A DNA stretch of 64,000 nt from Thalassomonas sp. M1454 (lineage in GTDB: Bacteria > Pseudomonadota > Gammaproteobacteria > Enterobacterales > Alteromonadaceae). Shown in pieces: positions 8,788 through 17,504 of the stretch. The first letter of the stretch is position 1. Every line of letters begins with the position of its first letter. A program made the translations under genes and the position numbers. A model generated the notes under the pieces. It made no database searches and was not told the origin of the DNA. It saw nothing but the letters and a program-made list of their open reading frames with translations. The stretch is from the NCBI RefSeq assembly GCF_007097525.1, contig NZ_VKDD01000001.1:259554-323553 (forward strand), given 5' to 3'.

Positions 8788-9003
8788 ATGTCCGATCACC
8801 ACACTTACAAAAAACTTGAAGTCGTTGGCTCTTCACCAAATTCAATAGAAGAAGCGATTGAAAACGCTTTGGCTGAATGTGCTAAGACCGTAAATAATAT
8901 GAATTGGTTTGAAGTTGTCGAAACTCGCGGTCATATTGAAAACGGTAAAGTCGCTCATTACCAGGTTACAATTAAAGTAGGCTTTCGAATTAAGTACAGC
9001 TAG
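8788..9003 (+). CDS. Dodecin (flavin-binding dodecamer)
   Basis: 71 residues, the usual dodecin size. The sequence [22 protein letters not shown] ... [15 protein letters not shown] ... [11 protein letters not shown] covers the whole beta-alpha-beta-beta fold. The conserved Trp of NWFEV stacks on bound flavin in known dodecins. Dodecins store or buffer FMN, riboflavin or CoA in a 12-mer shell in the cytosol. Its translation start is enclosed by the inverted repeat at 8745-8786. It converges with rsmD, 15 bp away. Confidence 0.93.
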   Translation: MSDHHTYKKLEVVGSSPNSIEEAIENALAECAKTVNNMNWFEVVETRGHIENGKVAHYQVTIKVGFRIKYS

Positions 9004-9018
9004 CTTTGCTGTAATAGC

Positions 9019-9627
9019 TTAGTTGCGTTGATATAAGCGATATGCCACTTGGCCTGCGACCTTTTCTTTAAGTAACTGCCAGTTACTTGGCAGTTCAAGT
9101 TGGCTCAATTCGGCTTCTACTTCCAAATAAATTACCGCATCTTTTGCTAAGGTATTTTCCTGTTCTAGCAGCTGTGCAGTTGCTTTAACCAAGCCTTGAC
9201 GAAATGGTGGGTCAATAAAAACTAAATCATATTGAGCGTTAGTTTTTTGTGGCAATAATTGCAAACAACTACCTGTAGTTACGCTCGCCTCATCAGTTTT
9301 TAATAATTTAATATTATTACTAATTTGTGTACTTGCAGATTTATTCAATTCAAAAAACTCAACCCTTGATGCACCTCTAGATAATGCTTCAAAGCCTAAG
9401 CTACCAGAGCCCGCAAAACAGTCTAAGCATTTAGCTTCATATAAATAGGGCATTAACCAGTTAAATACAGTTTCTTTTACCCTATCTGTAGTTGGCCTTA
9501 ATCCCTCAGCCATAATTACAGGTAATTTTCGACCACGATATTGGCCAGCAATTATGCGCACACTACCTGCTTTATTATTGCTAGCAGCCTTAACTGATTT
9601 ATTTCTATTTGAATTGTTTCTAGCCAT
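9019..9627 (-). CDS. rsmD: 16S rRNA m2G966 methyltransferase RsmD
   Basis: SAM-dependent enzyme methylating G966 of 16S rRNA in the 30S particle. 202 residues. It shows the family N-terminus GSVRIIAGQYRGRKLPV, the SAM-binding motif DCFAGSGSLGFEALSRGA and the catalytic DPPF motif (DLVFIDPPFRQG). The first 20 residues are a basic, Asn/Lys-rich tail. Divergent from ftsY, the same arrangement as in E. coli. Confidence 0.96.
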   Translation of the reverse strand: MARNNSNRNKSVKAASNNKAGSVRIIAGQYRGRKLPVIMAEGLRPTTDRVKETVFNWLMPYLYEAKCLDCFAGSGSLGFEALSRGASRVEFFELNKSASTQISNNIKLLKTDEASVTTGSCLQLLPQKTNAQYDLVFIDPPFRQGLVKATAQLLEQENTLAKDAVIYLEVEAELSQLELPSNWQLLKEKVAGQVAYRLYQRN

Positions 9628-9786
9628 TAACCTGCTACTTTTGTTGTTTTTTAAACATTTTGCTCATTCATCACTGACGAATGCTAGTGCAATTAAGTTT
9701 GTTCTATCTGAATGGGAAAAAACTTAATGTAGTTGCTATAAGGTGATATTATACACTCAATTTTATCCTTGTTTGTTATATTTATG

Positions 9787-9808
9787 CCAAGTTCATTAAT
9801 GAACTTGG
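9787..9808. promoter_or_regulatory. Perfect 22-bp palindrome in the rsmD-ftsY intergenic region
   Basis: CCAAGTTCATT at 9787-9797 is followed directly by its exact reverse complement at 9798-9808, with no spacer. It lies 32 bp before the ftsY start. It could be an operator or, in RNA, a leader hairpin; no T-tract follows. Confidence 0.5.
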
Positions 9809-9840
9809 TATTACCAACGCAATTAGTGAATCTATTTATT

Positions 9841-11106
9841 ATGTCAAAGAAAAAAGGCCTGTTTTCCTGGTTTAAAAAAGATACTGAGCAACCAAAGTCA
9901 GTTGATACACCTGAAGTTGAACAGCAAGAAACTAACATTGAAAACGAACAACTTGCTACTGCACAAGTAGAGGTTGTAGCTGATGACAAAGTTCAGTCAC
10001 AACAAGAGCCAGAAATAGTTGAAGCTAAACCTGAGCCAGAGATTGAAGTAGCTGAAGTCGAGGCTGTTGTAGAAAACGAAGCAAATGATATCGTTGCTGA
10101 ACAAGAACAAGAACTCGAACAAGCAGAAGCAGAAGCAGAAGCAGAAGCAGAAGCAGAAGAGCCTAGCGCGCCAGTAATAGAAGACAAGCCAAAATCAGGA
10201 TTTTTTAGTCGTTTAAAACAAAGTTTATCAAAAACTAGGCAAAACCTAGGTGGTGGTATTTTTGATTTATTCCGCGGTAAGAAAATTGATGATGAACTTT
10301 TTGAAGAATTAGAAACACAGTTATTATTAGCTGATGTGGGTGTAGACACCACAACTAAAATCATTGATTCATTAACTGAATCGGCCTCACGTAAGCAACT
10401 TAAAGATGCTGAAGCCCTTTATGATTTACTAAAAATAGAATTACAAAAGATTTTAGATAATATCGACACACCAGCAGAAAAAACGATTAACGGCCCTAAG
10501 GTTATCTTAATGGTTGGTGTTAATGGCGTAGGTAAAACTACGACCATAGGTAAGTTAACCAAACAGTTTCAGGCCCAAGGCAAGTCAGTAATGCTAGCCG
10601 CTGGTGATACGTTCCGAGCTGCTGCTGTTGAACAACTGCAAGTGTGGGGCGAGCGCAATAATATCCCAGTAGTTGCTCAGCATACCGGAGCCGATAGTGC
10701 ATCAGTTATCTTTGATGCCATCAACTCAGCGAAAAGCAAAGGCGTTGATATCTTAATTGCCGATACTGCGGGTCGATTACAAAATAAAGCTCACCTTATG
10801 GAAGAGCTTAAAAAAGTTGTTCGCGTAATGAAAAAAATCGATGCCGATGCGCCGCACGAAGTATTACTTACTATCGATGCTGGTACAGGGCAAAATGCTT
10901 TAAGCCAGACTCAGCTATTTAACGACGCTGTTGGTCTTACAGGTTTAGCGGTAACAAAGTTAGATGGCACAGCTAAAGGTGGCGTTGTATTTGCTGTTGC
11001 TGATAAATTCAATATTCCGATCCAATACTTAGGTGTTGGCGAAGGTATTGACGATTTACGTCCATTTAATGGTAGTGACTTTATCGAAGCGCTATTCGAT
11101 AAATAA
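9841..11106 (+). CDS. ftsY: Signal recognition particle receptor FtsY
   Basis: SRP-receptor GTPase that docks ribosome-nascent chains on the SecYEG translocon. The start is set at 9841 (MSKKKGLFSWFKKD), the normal amphipathic FtsY N-terminus; 24 upstream in-frame codons are not FtsY-like. An acidic A domain (about 15-115) includes an Ala-Glu run coded by a hexamer repeat. The NG domain follows: G1 GVNGVGKTTT (from about residue 226), DTAGR and TKLDGTAKGG. 421 residues. First gene of ftsYEX as in E. coli. The 3' end is followed by a degenerate copy of its own last codons. Confidence 0.97.
   Translation: MSKKKGLFSWFKKDTEQPKSVDTPEVEQQETNIENEQLATAQVEVVADDKVQSQQEPEIVEAKPEPEIEVAEVEAVVENEANDIVAEQEQELEQAEAEAEAEAEAEEPSAPVIEDKPKSGFFSRLKQSLSKTRQNLGGGIFDLFRGKKIDDELFEELETQLLLADVGVDTTTKIIDSLTESASRKQLKDAEALYDLLKIELQKILDNIDTPAEKTINGPKVILMVGVNGVGKTTTIGKLTKQFQAQGKSVMLAAGDTFRAAAVEQLQVWGERNNIPVVAQHTGADSASVIFDAINSAKSKGVDILIADTAGRLQNKAHLMEELKKVVRVMKKIDADAPHEVLLTIDAGTGQNALSQTQLFNDAVGLTGLAVTKLDGTAKGGVVFAVADKFNIPIQYLGVGEGIDDLRPFNGSDFIEALFDK
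10123..10158 (+). repeat. Hexanucleotide repeat in ftsY A domain
   Basis: Six consecutive perfect GCAGAA units encode an (Ala-Glu) run in the acidic domain of FtsY. Copy-number change would be in frame. Confidence 0.9.
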
Positions 11107-11147
11107 TACTAGTGACTTTATTGAAGCACTAATCGGTTCGATAAATA
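11073..11147 (+). repeat. Tandem imperfect duplication of the ftsY 3' end
   Basis: The end of ftsY (11073-11105, TAGTGACTTTATCGAAGC...) is repeated just after the stop codon at 11110-11147, with two substitutions in the first 20 bases and a 5-base insertion near the end. The second copy is untranslated. Confidence 0.8.
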
Positions 11148-11217
11148 GTTACAGAACACTAAAAACCTGTTAAAAAATAATATGATTCGCTAAATAAAAA
11201 ATAATAAGTGGCAATAC

Positions 11218-11904
11218 ATGATCAGTTTTAATGCAGTAAATAAAACCTATCCAGGGGGCTTTAATGCCCTGCGTAACATCAGTTTCAATCTTGATGCGGG
11301 TGAAATGGCCTTTTTAACAGGTCATTCTGGAGCAGGTAAAAGTACCTTATTAAAACTGATCTCTGTAATGGAAAAGCCAACGGCAGGCAAAGTTGCCATC
11401 AATGGCGTTGATGTTTCTAGTATCAAGTACAATCAAATTCCTTACATGCGCCGCAATATCGGCATGATTTTCCAAAATCATAACCTGTTAAAAGATAGAA
11501 CCGTATTTGATAATGTTGCTCTGCCACTGATCATTGAAGGCGTTGGCGTAAGAGAAACTAGAAAACGAGTAGAGGCTGCATTAGAGAAAGTAGGCTTAAG
11601 TAGCAAAATTCGTTGCTACCCTTATATGCTTTCTGGTGGTGAACAACAGCGAGTAGGTATTGCCCGCGCCATCGTTAACAAACCGCCCATTATTCTTGCC
11701 GATGAGCCAACCGGTAACTTAGACCCTAAATTGTCATTAGATATCATTCGATTATTTGAAGAGTTTAATTCAGTAGGTGTTTGTGTATTAATCGCAACCC
11801 ATGATTTAGGGCTAATTGCTCGCATGAAATATCGCACATTAACCTTAAAACAAGGCACCATGATCACCGACGGGTTAACGCAAAATGATCTGGAGGCAAA
11901 CTAA
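11218..11904 (+). CDS. ftsE: Cell division ATP-binding protein FtsE
   Basis: 228-residue ABC ATPase that partners FtsX at the septal ring and drives amidase activation via EnvC-like proteins. Walker A is GHSGAGKST, the signature [14 protein letters not shown] and Walker [13 protein letters not shown]. The start of the domain ([14 protein letters not shown]) matches the family start. It overlaps ftsX by one base (TAATG), a classic coupled pair. Confidence 0.97.
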   Translation: MISFNAVNKTYPGGFNALRNISFNLDAGEMAFLTGHSGAGKSTLLKLISVMEKPTAGKVAINGVDVSSIKYNQIPYMRRNIGMIFQNHNLLKDRTVFDNVALPLIIEGVGVRETRKRVEAALEKVGLSSKIRCYPYMLSGGEQQRVGIARAIVNKPPIILADEPTGNLDPKLSLDIIRLFEEFNSVGVCVLIATHDLGLIARMKYRTLTLKQGTMITDGLTQNDLEAN

Positions 11905-12884
11905 TGGCTAGCAATAATCAACAAACCAGTTTGCGCAATAAGCAAGCATTTAACTTAAACCATTTATTAATGTTACCCATCCGCCACTTACAACAAGCAA
12001 CAGGTAGCTTAGGTGATTTATGGCGTACGCCAATGGCTTCGATGATGACTATTTTGGTGTTAGGTATAAGTTTAACCTTACCCGCAACATTGCACTTATT
12101 TACTAAAAATGCCAAACAAATCAGTAGCCAATGGAACTCTGCAGCCGAAATCAGCGTTTTCTTAAAGTTAAGTGTTGATGATAGAAGCGCACAAAACCTA
12201 GTAAAACGTATCCAGCTTTATCCAGAAGTAAAAAAGGTACGTTATATTTCGGCTAATGATGCTTTAGCCGACTTTAAAAAGTCATCCGGCTTTGGCAAAG
12301 CTTTAACTTATCTAGATAGTAACCCGTTACCAGCAACCCTGTTAGTAACTCCGAGTAAGCGCTTTAGCCAAGCAACTGCAGCTGAAGCATTATTAGAAAA
12401 GTTAGAATCCGAACGAGAAGTCGCACAAGGCAAGCTTGATTTAGACTGGTTAACTCGCTTAGAAGCTATGATGGTACTCATTCAAGATATTGTTACCGCA
12501 TTAGCCGTATTATTGAGTTTATCTGTGGTATTGATTATCGGAAATACTATTCGTCTTGCGATTCTCAACCAAAAAGATGCCATTGCAGTAATGAAAATGG
12601 TTGGTGCAACCGATGCATTTATTCAACGCCCATTTATGTACACCGGTATGTGGTATGGCATATTTGGCGGCTTGCTCGCAACAATCACGGTGGCACTTCT
12701 TAGTTATTACCTTGATTTTGCCATTGTCGATTTAGCTCAGTTATATCAAAGCCAGTTCTCATTAGATGGCTTAGATTTTAGTGAAGTGCTATTTTTGATT
12801 ATGACAGCAATTAGCTTAGGCTTATTAGGTAGCTATATTTCTGTACGTCAACATATCAGCGCTATAGAGCCAAGCGCAGAATAA
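11904..12884 (+). CDS. ftsX: Cell division permease-like protein FtsX
   Basis: 326 residues with the FtsX layout. A cytoplasmic N-terminus of about 45 residues leads into helix 1 (MTILVLGISLTLPATLHLF). A periplasmic domain (about 75-180) contacts the amidase activator. Three further helices follow: VTALAVLLSLSVVLIIGNTIRLAI, GIFGGLLATITVALLSYYL and VLFLIMTAISLGLLGSYI. It forms the FtsEX complex that couples septal hydrolysis to division. The start codon overlaps the ftsE stop. Confidence 0.96.
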   Translation: MASNNQQTSLRNKQAFNLNHLLMLPIRHLQQATGSLGDLWRTPMASMMTILVLGISLTLPATLHLFTKNAKQISSQWNSAAEISVFLKLSVDDRSAQNLVKRIQLYPEVKKVRYISANDALADFKKSSGFGKALTYLDSNPLPATLLVTPSKRFSQATAAEALLEKLESEREVAQGKLDLDWLTRLEAMMVLIQDIVTALAVLLSLSVVLIIGNTIRLAILNQKDAIAVMKMVGATDAFIQRPFMYTGMWYGIFGGLLATITVALLSYYLDFAIVDLAQLYQSQFSLDGLDFSEVLFLIMTAISLGLLGSYISVRQHISAIEPSAE

Positions 12885-12903
12885 CTCCCGCATATAAAAT
12901 ATG

Positions 12904-12937
12904 ACTGTAAATACTAAAATTAGTTAGTATTTACAGT
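12904..12937. repeat. Perfect 13-bp inverted repeat between ftsX and rpoH
   Basis: ACTGTAAATACTA (12904-12916) and TAGTATTTACAGT (12925-12937) with an 8-base spacer. It sits 19 bp after ftsX. There is no T-tract, so it may be a weak terminator or a protein-binding site. Confidence 0.65.
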
Positions 12938-13136
12938 ATGTTACAAATCTATAAAATCCTTTTTTGAACTTTTTATTACCATATTAATCAAACAGTTAGA
13001 ACTAATAAGATAAGCATCAATTTTATCGATTATATTAAGGTATTTTTTAAATTAGCGATCTCAAAAAAGCTATGCTAGTATCCAAGGTCCAAGCTAGGTT
13101 TTGATGCTTGTTTTTCAGAAGTAAAGAGGGTTTTTC

Positions 13137-14006
13137 ATGACAAATTATTCGCACTCTATGGCACTAACTGTACCGTCAGGTGGCAGTATTGAATCATACA
13201 TGCAATCAGCATATAGCATTCCTATGCTCAGTGCTGAACAAGAACATGAATTAGCTTGTCGCCTATACCATGAGGACGACTTAAGTGCTGCCCAAGATTT
13301 AATCATGTCACATTTACGTTTTGTTATTCATATTGCTAAAGGATATTCAGGTTACGGTTTACCACAAGCTGATTTAATCCAAGAAGGTAATGTTGGTTTA
13401 ATGAAAGCGGTAAAACGCTTCAATCCAGATGTTGGTGTGCGCTTAGTATCATTTGCTGTACATTGGATAAAAGCGGAAATACATGAGTTTGTTCTTAAAA
13501 ACTGGCGTATCGTTAAAGTTGCAACAACCAAAGCACAACGTAAATTGTTTTTTAACTTACGTAAAAACAAAAAGCGTTTAGGCTGGTTTAGCAATGATGA
13601 AGTAAACACAGTTGCTGATACATTAGGCGTATCGACTAAAGATGTGCTTGAAATGGAATCTCGTATGAGTAGCTCAGATCAAGCATTCGATCTTACTGAT
13701 AGCGACGATGATTCTGCTAGTTACTCTGGTAACTTTTCTCCGGCACAGTTTTTAGAAGACAAATCTTCAGATTTATCTGCCGAAGTTGAAGGTAATAACT
13801 GGGATGACCATGTTAATGGCCAACTATTCAGCGCAATGTCATCTTTAGATGAGCGTAGCCAAGATATTATCCGTTCTCGCTGGTTAAACGATGATAAAGC
13901 GACGCTGCAAGATTTAGCTGACAAATACCAAATCTCAGCTGAGCGTGTGCGCCAACTAGAAAAGAATGCATTAAACAAGTTAAAATTAGGTATTAGTGAA
14001 CACTAA
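13137..14006 (+). CDS. rpoH: RNA polymerase sigma-32 factor RpoH
   Basis: Heat-shock sigma factor, 289 residues. Region 2 includes [36 protein letters not shown], and [44 protein letters not shown] carries the RpoH box (QRKLFFNLR) that contacts core polymerase and turnover factors. Region 4 ends with [28 protein letters not shown] ribosome site 6 bases upstream. Own promoter region of 250 bp downstream of ftsEX, ending in a terminator. Standard gammaproteobacterial order. Confidence 0.97.
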   Translation: MTNYSHSMALTVPSGGSIESYMQSAYSIPMLSAEQEHELACRLYHEDDLSAAQDLIMSHLRFVIHIAKGYSGYGLPQADLIQEGNVGLMKAVKRFNPDVGVRLVSFAVHWIKAEIHEFVLKNWRIVKVATTKAQRKLFFNLRKNKKRLGWFSNDEVNTVADTLGVSTKDVLEMESRMSSSDQAFDLTDSDDDSASYSGNFSPAQFLEDKSSDLSAEVEGNNWDDHVNGQLFSAMSSLDERSQDIIRSRWLNDDKATLQDLADKYQISAERVRQLEKNALNKLKLGISEH

Positions 14007-14031
14007 TATCTAGTGTTAAAATTGATAAAAG

Positions 14032-14054
14032 CCAGGTTTCACCTGGTTTTTTTT
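14032..14054 (+). terminator. Rho-independent terminator after rpoH
   Basis: Stem CCAGGT / ACCTGG with 3-base loop followed by eight T residues. Confidence 0.9.
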
Positions 14055-14174
14055 GCTAAAAATAATATATTAGCTACAATTAAATCTCCAAAGTTTGTTG
14101 CTTAAAACCAGTTTAATAACATGGGTTAAAAGGTTAACATTAATTGTAATACAGCCCTGAAGGAACAGGAATAA

Positions 14175-16181
14175 ATGCTGAACAAAAGCGAAAAACATCT
14201 ATTTAAGCTTAAGGCTCTTTTAGGGCAATATAAGCAGACTAAAAAAATTCAGACGGGCTTACTACGTTTATCTGAACTAACAAGCTCGGTCACAGATCTA
14301 TCCGTTTTTTATCAGCAATTACAACAAATCATTCAGCAATATTTCCCTGCTGACAACTTATACATTCAATTATTTACTCAGCCCCATAATCGCAGCTCAG
14401 ATCATTTTTATGTCGACCATTTAAACTGTGCGCCAATCGACCAACAGTTAGATGCTGATTTAGTCGAGTTCATTAGCTCACTCGGTAAGCCTGTATTAAT
14501 TAATCATGAGCATGTCAGTATTTTAGAAACCGATAATACCGTTACAAATCGTCCTTTCCCTCATCGCAGCAATGAAACCAAACTCGTTGATGTTTGGCTA
14601 GCAGCGCCGCTAGTCATTGAAAATATTACCGTTGGTTTAGTTGGTATTAAAGGCTTTTTAGGACACAGTAAGGCGTTAGTTAATGATTTAAAACTAATCC
14701 AATTTATTGCCCTGCATATTTCCTCTGCAATATTACGTAATAGAGCCAATGAGCAATTAAAAGCCTATAACAATGATATTGAAGATGTTATTTTTGACCG
14801 AACCCAACATCTACAACAAAGTAATTTTAACTTACGTAAGCAAGTTGAAGAGCGCAGAAAGGTAGAACAGCGGTTATATCATGCCGCCCATCACGACACC
14901 TTAACTAAGCTGCCAAATCGCTCAATGTTTACCGAGCGTTTAGAGCACTCGTTAAAACATTTAAAACGTCATACTAATCACAGATTTGCTGTGCTTTTTA
15001 TCGATCTCGATCGCTTTAAAGTAATCAACGACACCTTAGGTCACCATGTCGGAGATCAATTGTTAATTGAAATATCCGATCGTATTGCCCAGTGTATACG
15101 CGGTAACGATATTCTAGCTCGCTTAGGTGGTGATGAATTCGTCATACTGCTCGATTCATTAGTTCACCATGATGATGCTGAGGAAATTTCATTACGAATC
15201 ATTGAAGCGATTAAGCAACCAATTATCATTGATGGCCAAGAGTTATTTAGTAGTGCCAGTATTGGAATTGCCGTTTGTGAGCGTAATTATAATTCGAGTA
15301 CTGAAATTCTTCGTGATGCCGATGCCGCTATGTACCAAGCAAAAGCACTGGGGCGAGGACGATTTGTTTTCTTCGATGACAGCATGCGTGAAGAGCTTTT
15401 AGCAAATCTAAATTTAGAGCAAGAGCTGCGTAAAGCAGTAAATGAACAACAATTTGTTCTACACTTTCAAAAAATTAATGATCTGGTTAGTAATGAAACC
15501 ATTGGCTTTGAAGCGTTATTACGTTGGCAACATCCTACTAGAGGTTTATTAGCTCCTAATGAGTTTCTTAGCATGGCTGAAGAAACAGGCTTGATCACCG
15601 AGATAGAATTTTGGGTATTAATGCAAACAGGCAAGCAATTACAAGCTTGGGACCACGAGCAAAACTATAAGAATGCTTATGTAAGCGTAAACTTATCAGG
15701 TAAGCATCTTATGCAAACGAAAACGGTAAAACAGTTGCAGCAAGTCATCAAAGATAACTTTATTGCCGCTGAACGTTTGATTATTGAGTTTAATGAGACC
15801 GCATTTAGCCAAAATAGTGAGCACACATTAAAGCAATTAAAACTATTGAAAAAGACCGGAATAAAATTAGCTTTAGATGACTATTGTTCAGGTATTTCAT
15901 CACTTACTTACCTAAATAATTACCCATTCGAGTTTATTAAACTCGATCAAATTTTTGTGCGTTCATTTACCCACAACAAAAAGAATTTAATGTTAGCTAA
16001 AAGCTTATGTTCAATTGGTGAGTATTTAGGTTTTAGGCTTATTGCTGAAGGTATAGAATCACAAGCTCAACTCGATTTAGCCAAATCTGCCGGTTGTGAA
16101 TATGGTCAAGGCTATTTCATTAATAAGCCTGAAGCGATTGATGCTAGTGCTCAATCAGGTGACATAATTCACTGCGCTTAA
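14175..16181 (+). CDS. GAF-like/GGDEF/EAL bifunctional c-di-GMP enzyme
   Basis: 668 residues. The N-terminal sensor region (about 25-190) looks like a GAF domain, then a short coiled coil, then GGDEF (motif intact at 318-322) and EAL (intact EAL at 446-448, GFEALLRWQHP). An RxxD inhibitory site (RGND) lies five residues before GGDEF, so cyclase activity would be product-inhibited. EAL-side residues look kept: VSVNLS, DDYCSGISSLTYL, FIKLDQ and AEGIES. Both making and breaking c-di-GMP are therefore possible. No membrane helix, so cytosolic. Ribosome site AAGGAAC. A membrane diguanylate cyclase gene follows on the same strand. Confidence 0.92.
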   Translation: MLNKSEKHLFKLKALLGQYKQTKKIQTGLLRLSELTSSVTDLSVFYQQLQQIIQQYFPADNLYIQLFTQPHNRSSDHFYVDHLNCAPIDQQLDADLVEFISSLGKPVLINHEHVSILETDNTVTNRPFPHRSNETKLVDVWLAAPLVIENITVGLVGIKGFLGHSKALVNDLKLIQFIALHISSAILRNRANEQLKAYNNDIEDVIFDRTQHLQQSNFNLRKQVEERRKVEQRLYHAAHHDTLTKLPNRSMFTERLEHSLKHLKRHTNHRFAVLFIDLDRFKVINDTLGHHVGDQLLIEISDRIAQCIRGNDILARLGGDEFVILLDSLVHHDDAEEISLRIIEAIKQPIIIDGQELFSSASIGIAVCERNYNSSTEILRDADAAMYQAKALGRGRFVFFDDSMREELLANLNLEQELRKAVNEQQFVLHFQKINDLVSNETIGFEALLRWQHPTRGLLAPNEFLSMAEETGLITEIEFWVLMQTGKQLQAWDHEQNYKNAYVSVNLSGKHLMQTKTVKQLQQVIKDNFIAAERLIIEFNETAFSQNSEHTLKQLKLLKKTGIKLALDDYCSGISSLTYLNNYPFEFIKLDQIFVRSFTHNKKNLMLAKSLCSIGEYLGFRLIAEGIESQAQLDLAKSAGCEYGQGYFINKPEAIDASAQSGDIIHCA

Positions 16182-16303
16182 ATACTGTTAGTGTTTGCAC
16201 AATAATTAATAACTACCTAGTTTTTATCCGCTATATTGTAAAACTACTGGTTTTTCATATCATGCTAGGTATTATTTATTAAAACCAACTTAAAAATACC
16301 TTA

Positions 16304-17395
16304 ATGCTGCTTTCCAAAATCATCAACATCGGCTGTGAAAACCAAGATCTTGCAGCAAAAAATAAAGTTCAAACCATGAACTTTATTACCTTAATTACTA
16401 TCTTTATTTCCGCATTATATACGGCGTTTTATTACTTTTATTTACAGCAAATTGAAGTGGCAAGTATCAACTTACTTATCACTATGGCCTATGCCTGTGG
16501 CTTAATTATTATGGCCGTAGGTACGCCTACTAAGGCTAAGCTTTGGTTTTTTATTGTGCTTATGCTGCATTTATGGATTTGCACCAATATTTACGTAACA
16601 AAAGATTCAGGCTTTCATCTTTTTTATTTTCTGGTGCCTACTGGCGCTTTTTTATTGTTTGAATTACACCAATTTAAACATAAGATTATTTTATCATCGC
16701 TGGCTATTGCGCTGCTTTTCTATTGTGAAAATACCATTAACCCAACGCCCCTGGTCGAATTAAATAGCACTTTAAATAACACTCTTTATCAATCAGTAAT
16801 TTTTTGTATTATGGTTGAAGTGCTTATTGTACTTAACCTTTTTGGTAAACAATTACAGCAACATGAAACTAATCTAAAGCAATTAGCTAGCGTTGATATG
16901 CTAACGAAAGTTAATAGTCGCGATTATTTCTTTGTTGTCAGCGAGCAATTGTTTAACGAATGTAGGAATGCCAATAGACCATTTTCTTTGCTCATTATAA
17001 ACATAGATAATTTCAAACGAATTAACGAACTATATGGATATAAAGTAGGCGACGCTTTTCTGCAATCAATTACCGAAAAAATCCAACAACAATGTGATAA
17101 ATCCGATTTGTTTGGCCGTTTAGGTGGAGAAGAGTTTGTTATTTCCATGCCAGAAAAAACTGCCTTTGAGGCTAGTCGCCTAGCTAAGAAGATAACCAAA
17201 GCCTTTAAAAACACTCCGGTATTAGATGCAACCGATATATGCTGTACAGCGTCTATTGGCGCTATAGCAAGTACTCCTAATATTTTAGATATCCATCAAT
17301 TAGTCGCTTGCTCAGACCAAGCATTACATCAAGCAAAGGCCAAAGGACTAGGCCGTACAGAAGAATACTCTGAACAAGTTATTGGTTACACATAA
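16304..17395 (+). CDS. Membrane-bound diguanylate cyclase (GGEEF)
   Basis: 363 residues. About six hydrophobic helices span residues 25-190 (ITLITIFISALYTAFYYFY through TLYQSVIFCIMVEVLIVLNLF), followed by a GGDEF domain with GGEEF at 274-278. The expected inhibitory RxxD reads DKSD here, so classic product inhibition is probably absent. It would make c-di-GMP at the inner membrane from an unknown signal. No clear ribosome site precedes the ATG. It is 122 bp downstream of the GGDEF-EAL gene. Confidence 0.9.
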   Translation: MLLSKIINIGCENQDLAAKNKVQTMNFITLITIFISALYTAFYYFYLQQIEVASINLLITMAYACGLIIMAVGTPTKAKLWFFIVLMLHLWICTNIYVTKDSGFHLFYFLVPTGAFLLFELHQFKHKIILSSLAIALLFYCENTINPTPLVELNSTLNNTLYQSVIFCIMVEVLIVLNLFGKQLQQHETNLKQLASVDMLTKVNSRDYFFVVSEQLFNECRNANRPFSLLIINIDNFKRINELYGYKVGDAFLQSITEKIQQQCDKSDLFGRLGGEEFVISMPEKTAFEASRLAKKITKAFKNTPVLDATDICCTASIGAIASTPNILDIHQLVACSDQALHQAKAKGLGRTEEYSEQVIGYT

Positions 17396-17504
17396 CAACT
17401 ATTGAAACCCAACAAGCGTACAAACATTAACATCTTTTTAATTAAACTAGCTTTATAATTAACATTATTCATTTTTTGTTAAACTCAAACTTATTATATT
17501 GCTT

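Noticed and set aside
9993-10364. Minus-strand Ser/Ala-rich open frame opposite ftsY
   Set aside because: Mirror of the Ala-Glu hexamer repeat and acidic domain of ftsY; no independent evidence.
13010-13200. RNA thermosensor at the start of rpoH
   Set aside because: I looked for an arm complementary to the GAGGG ribosome site and found no convincing one. An enteric-type fold within the coding region cannot be judged by eye.
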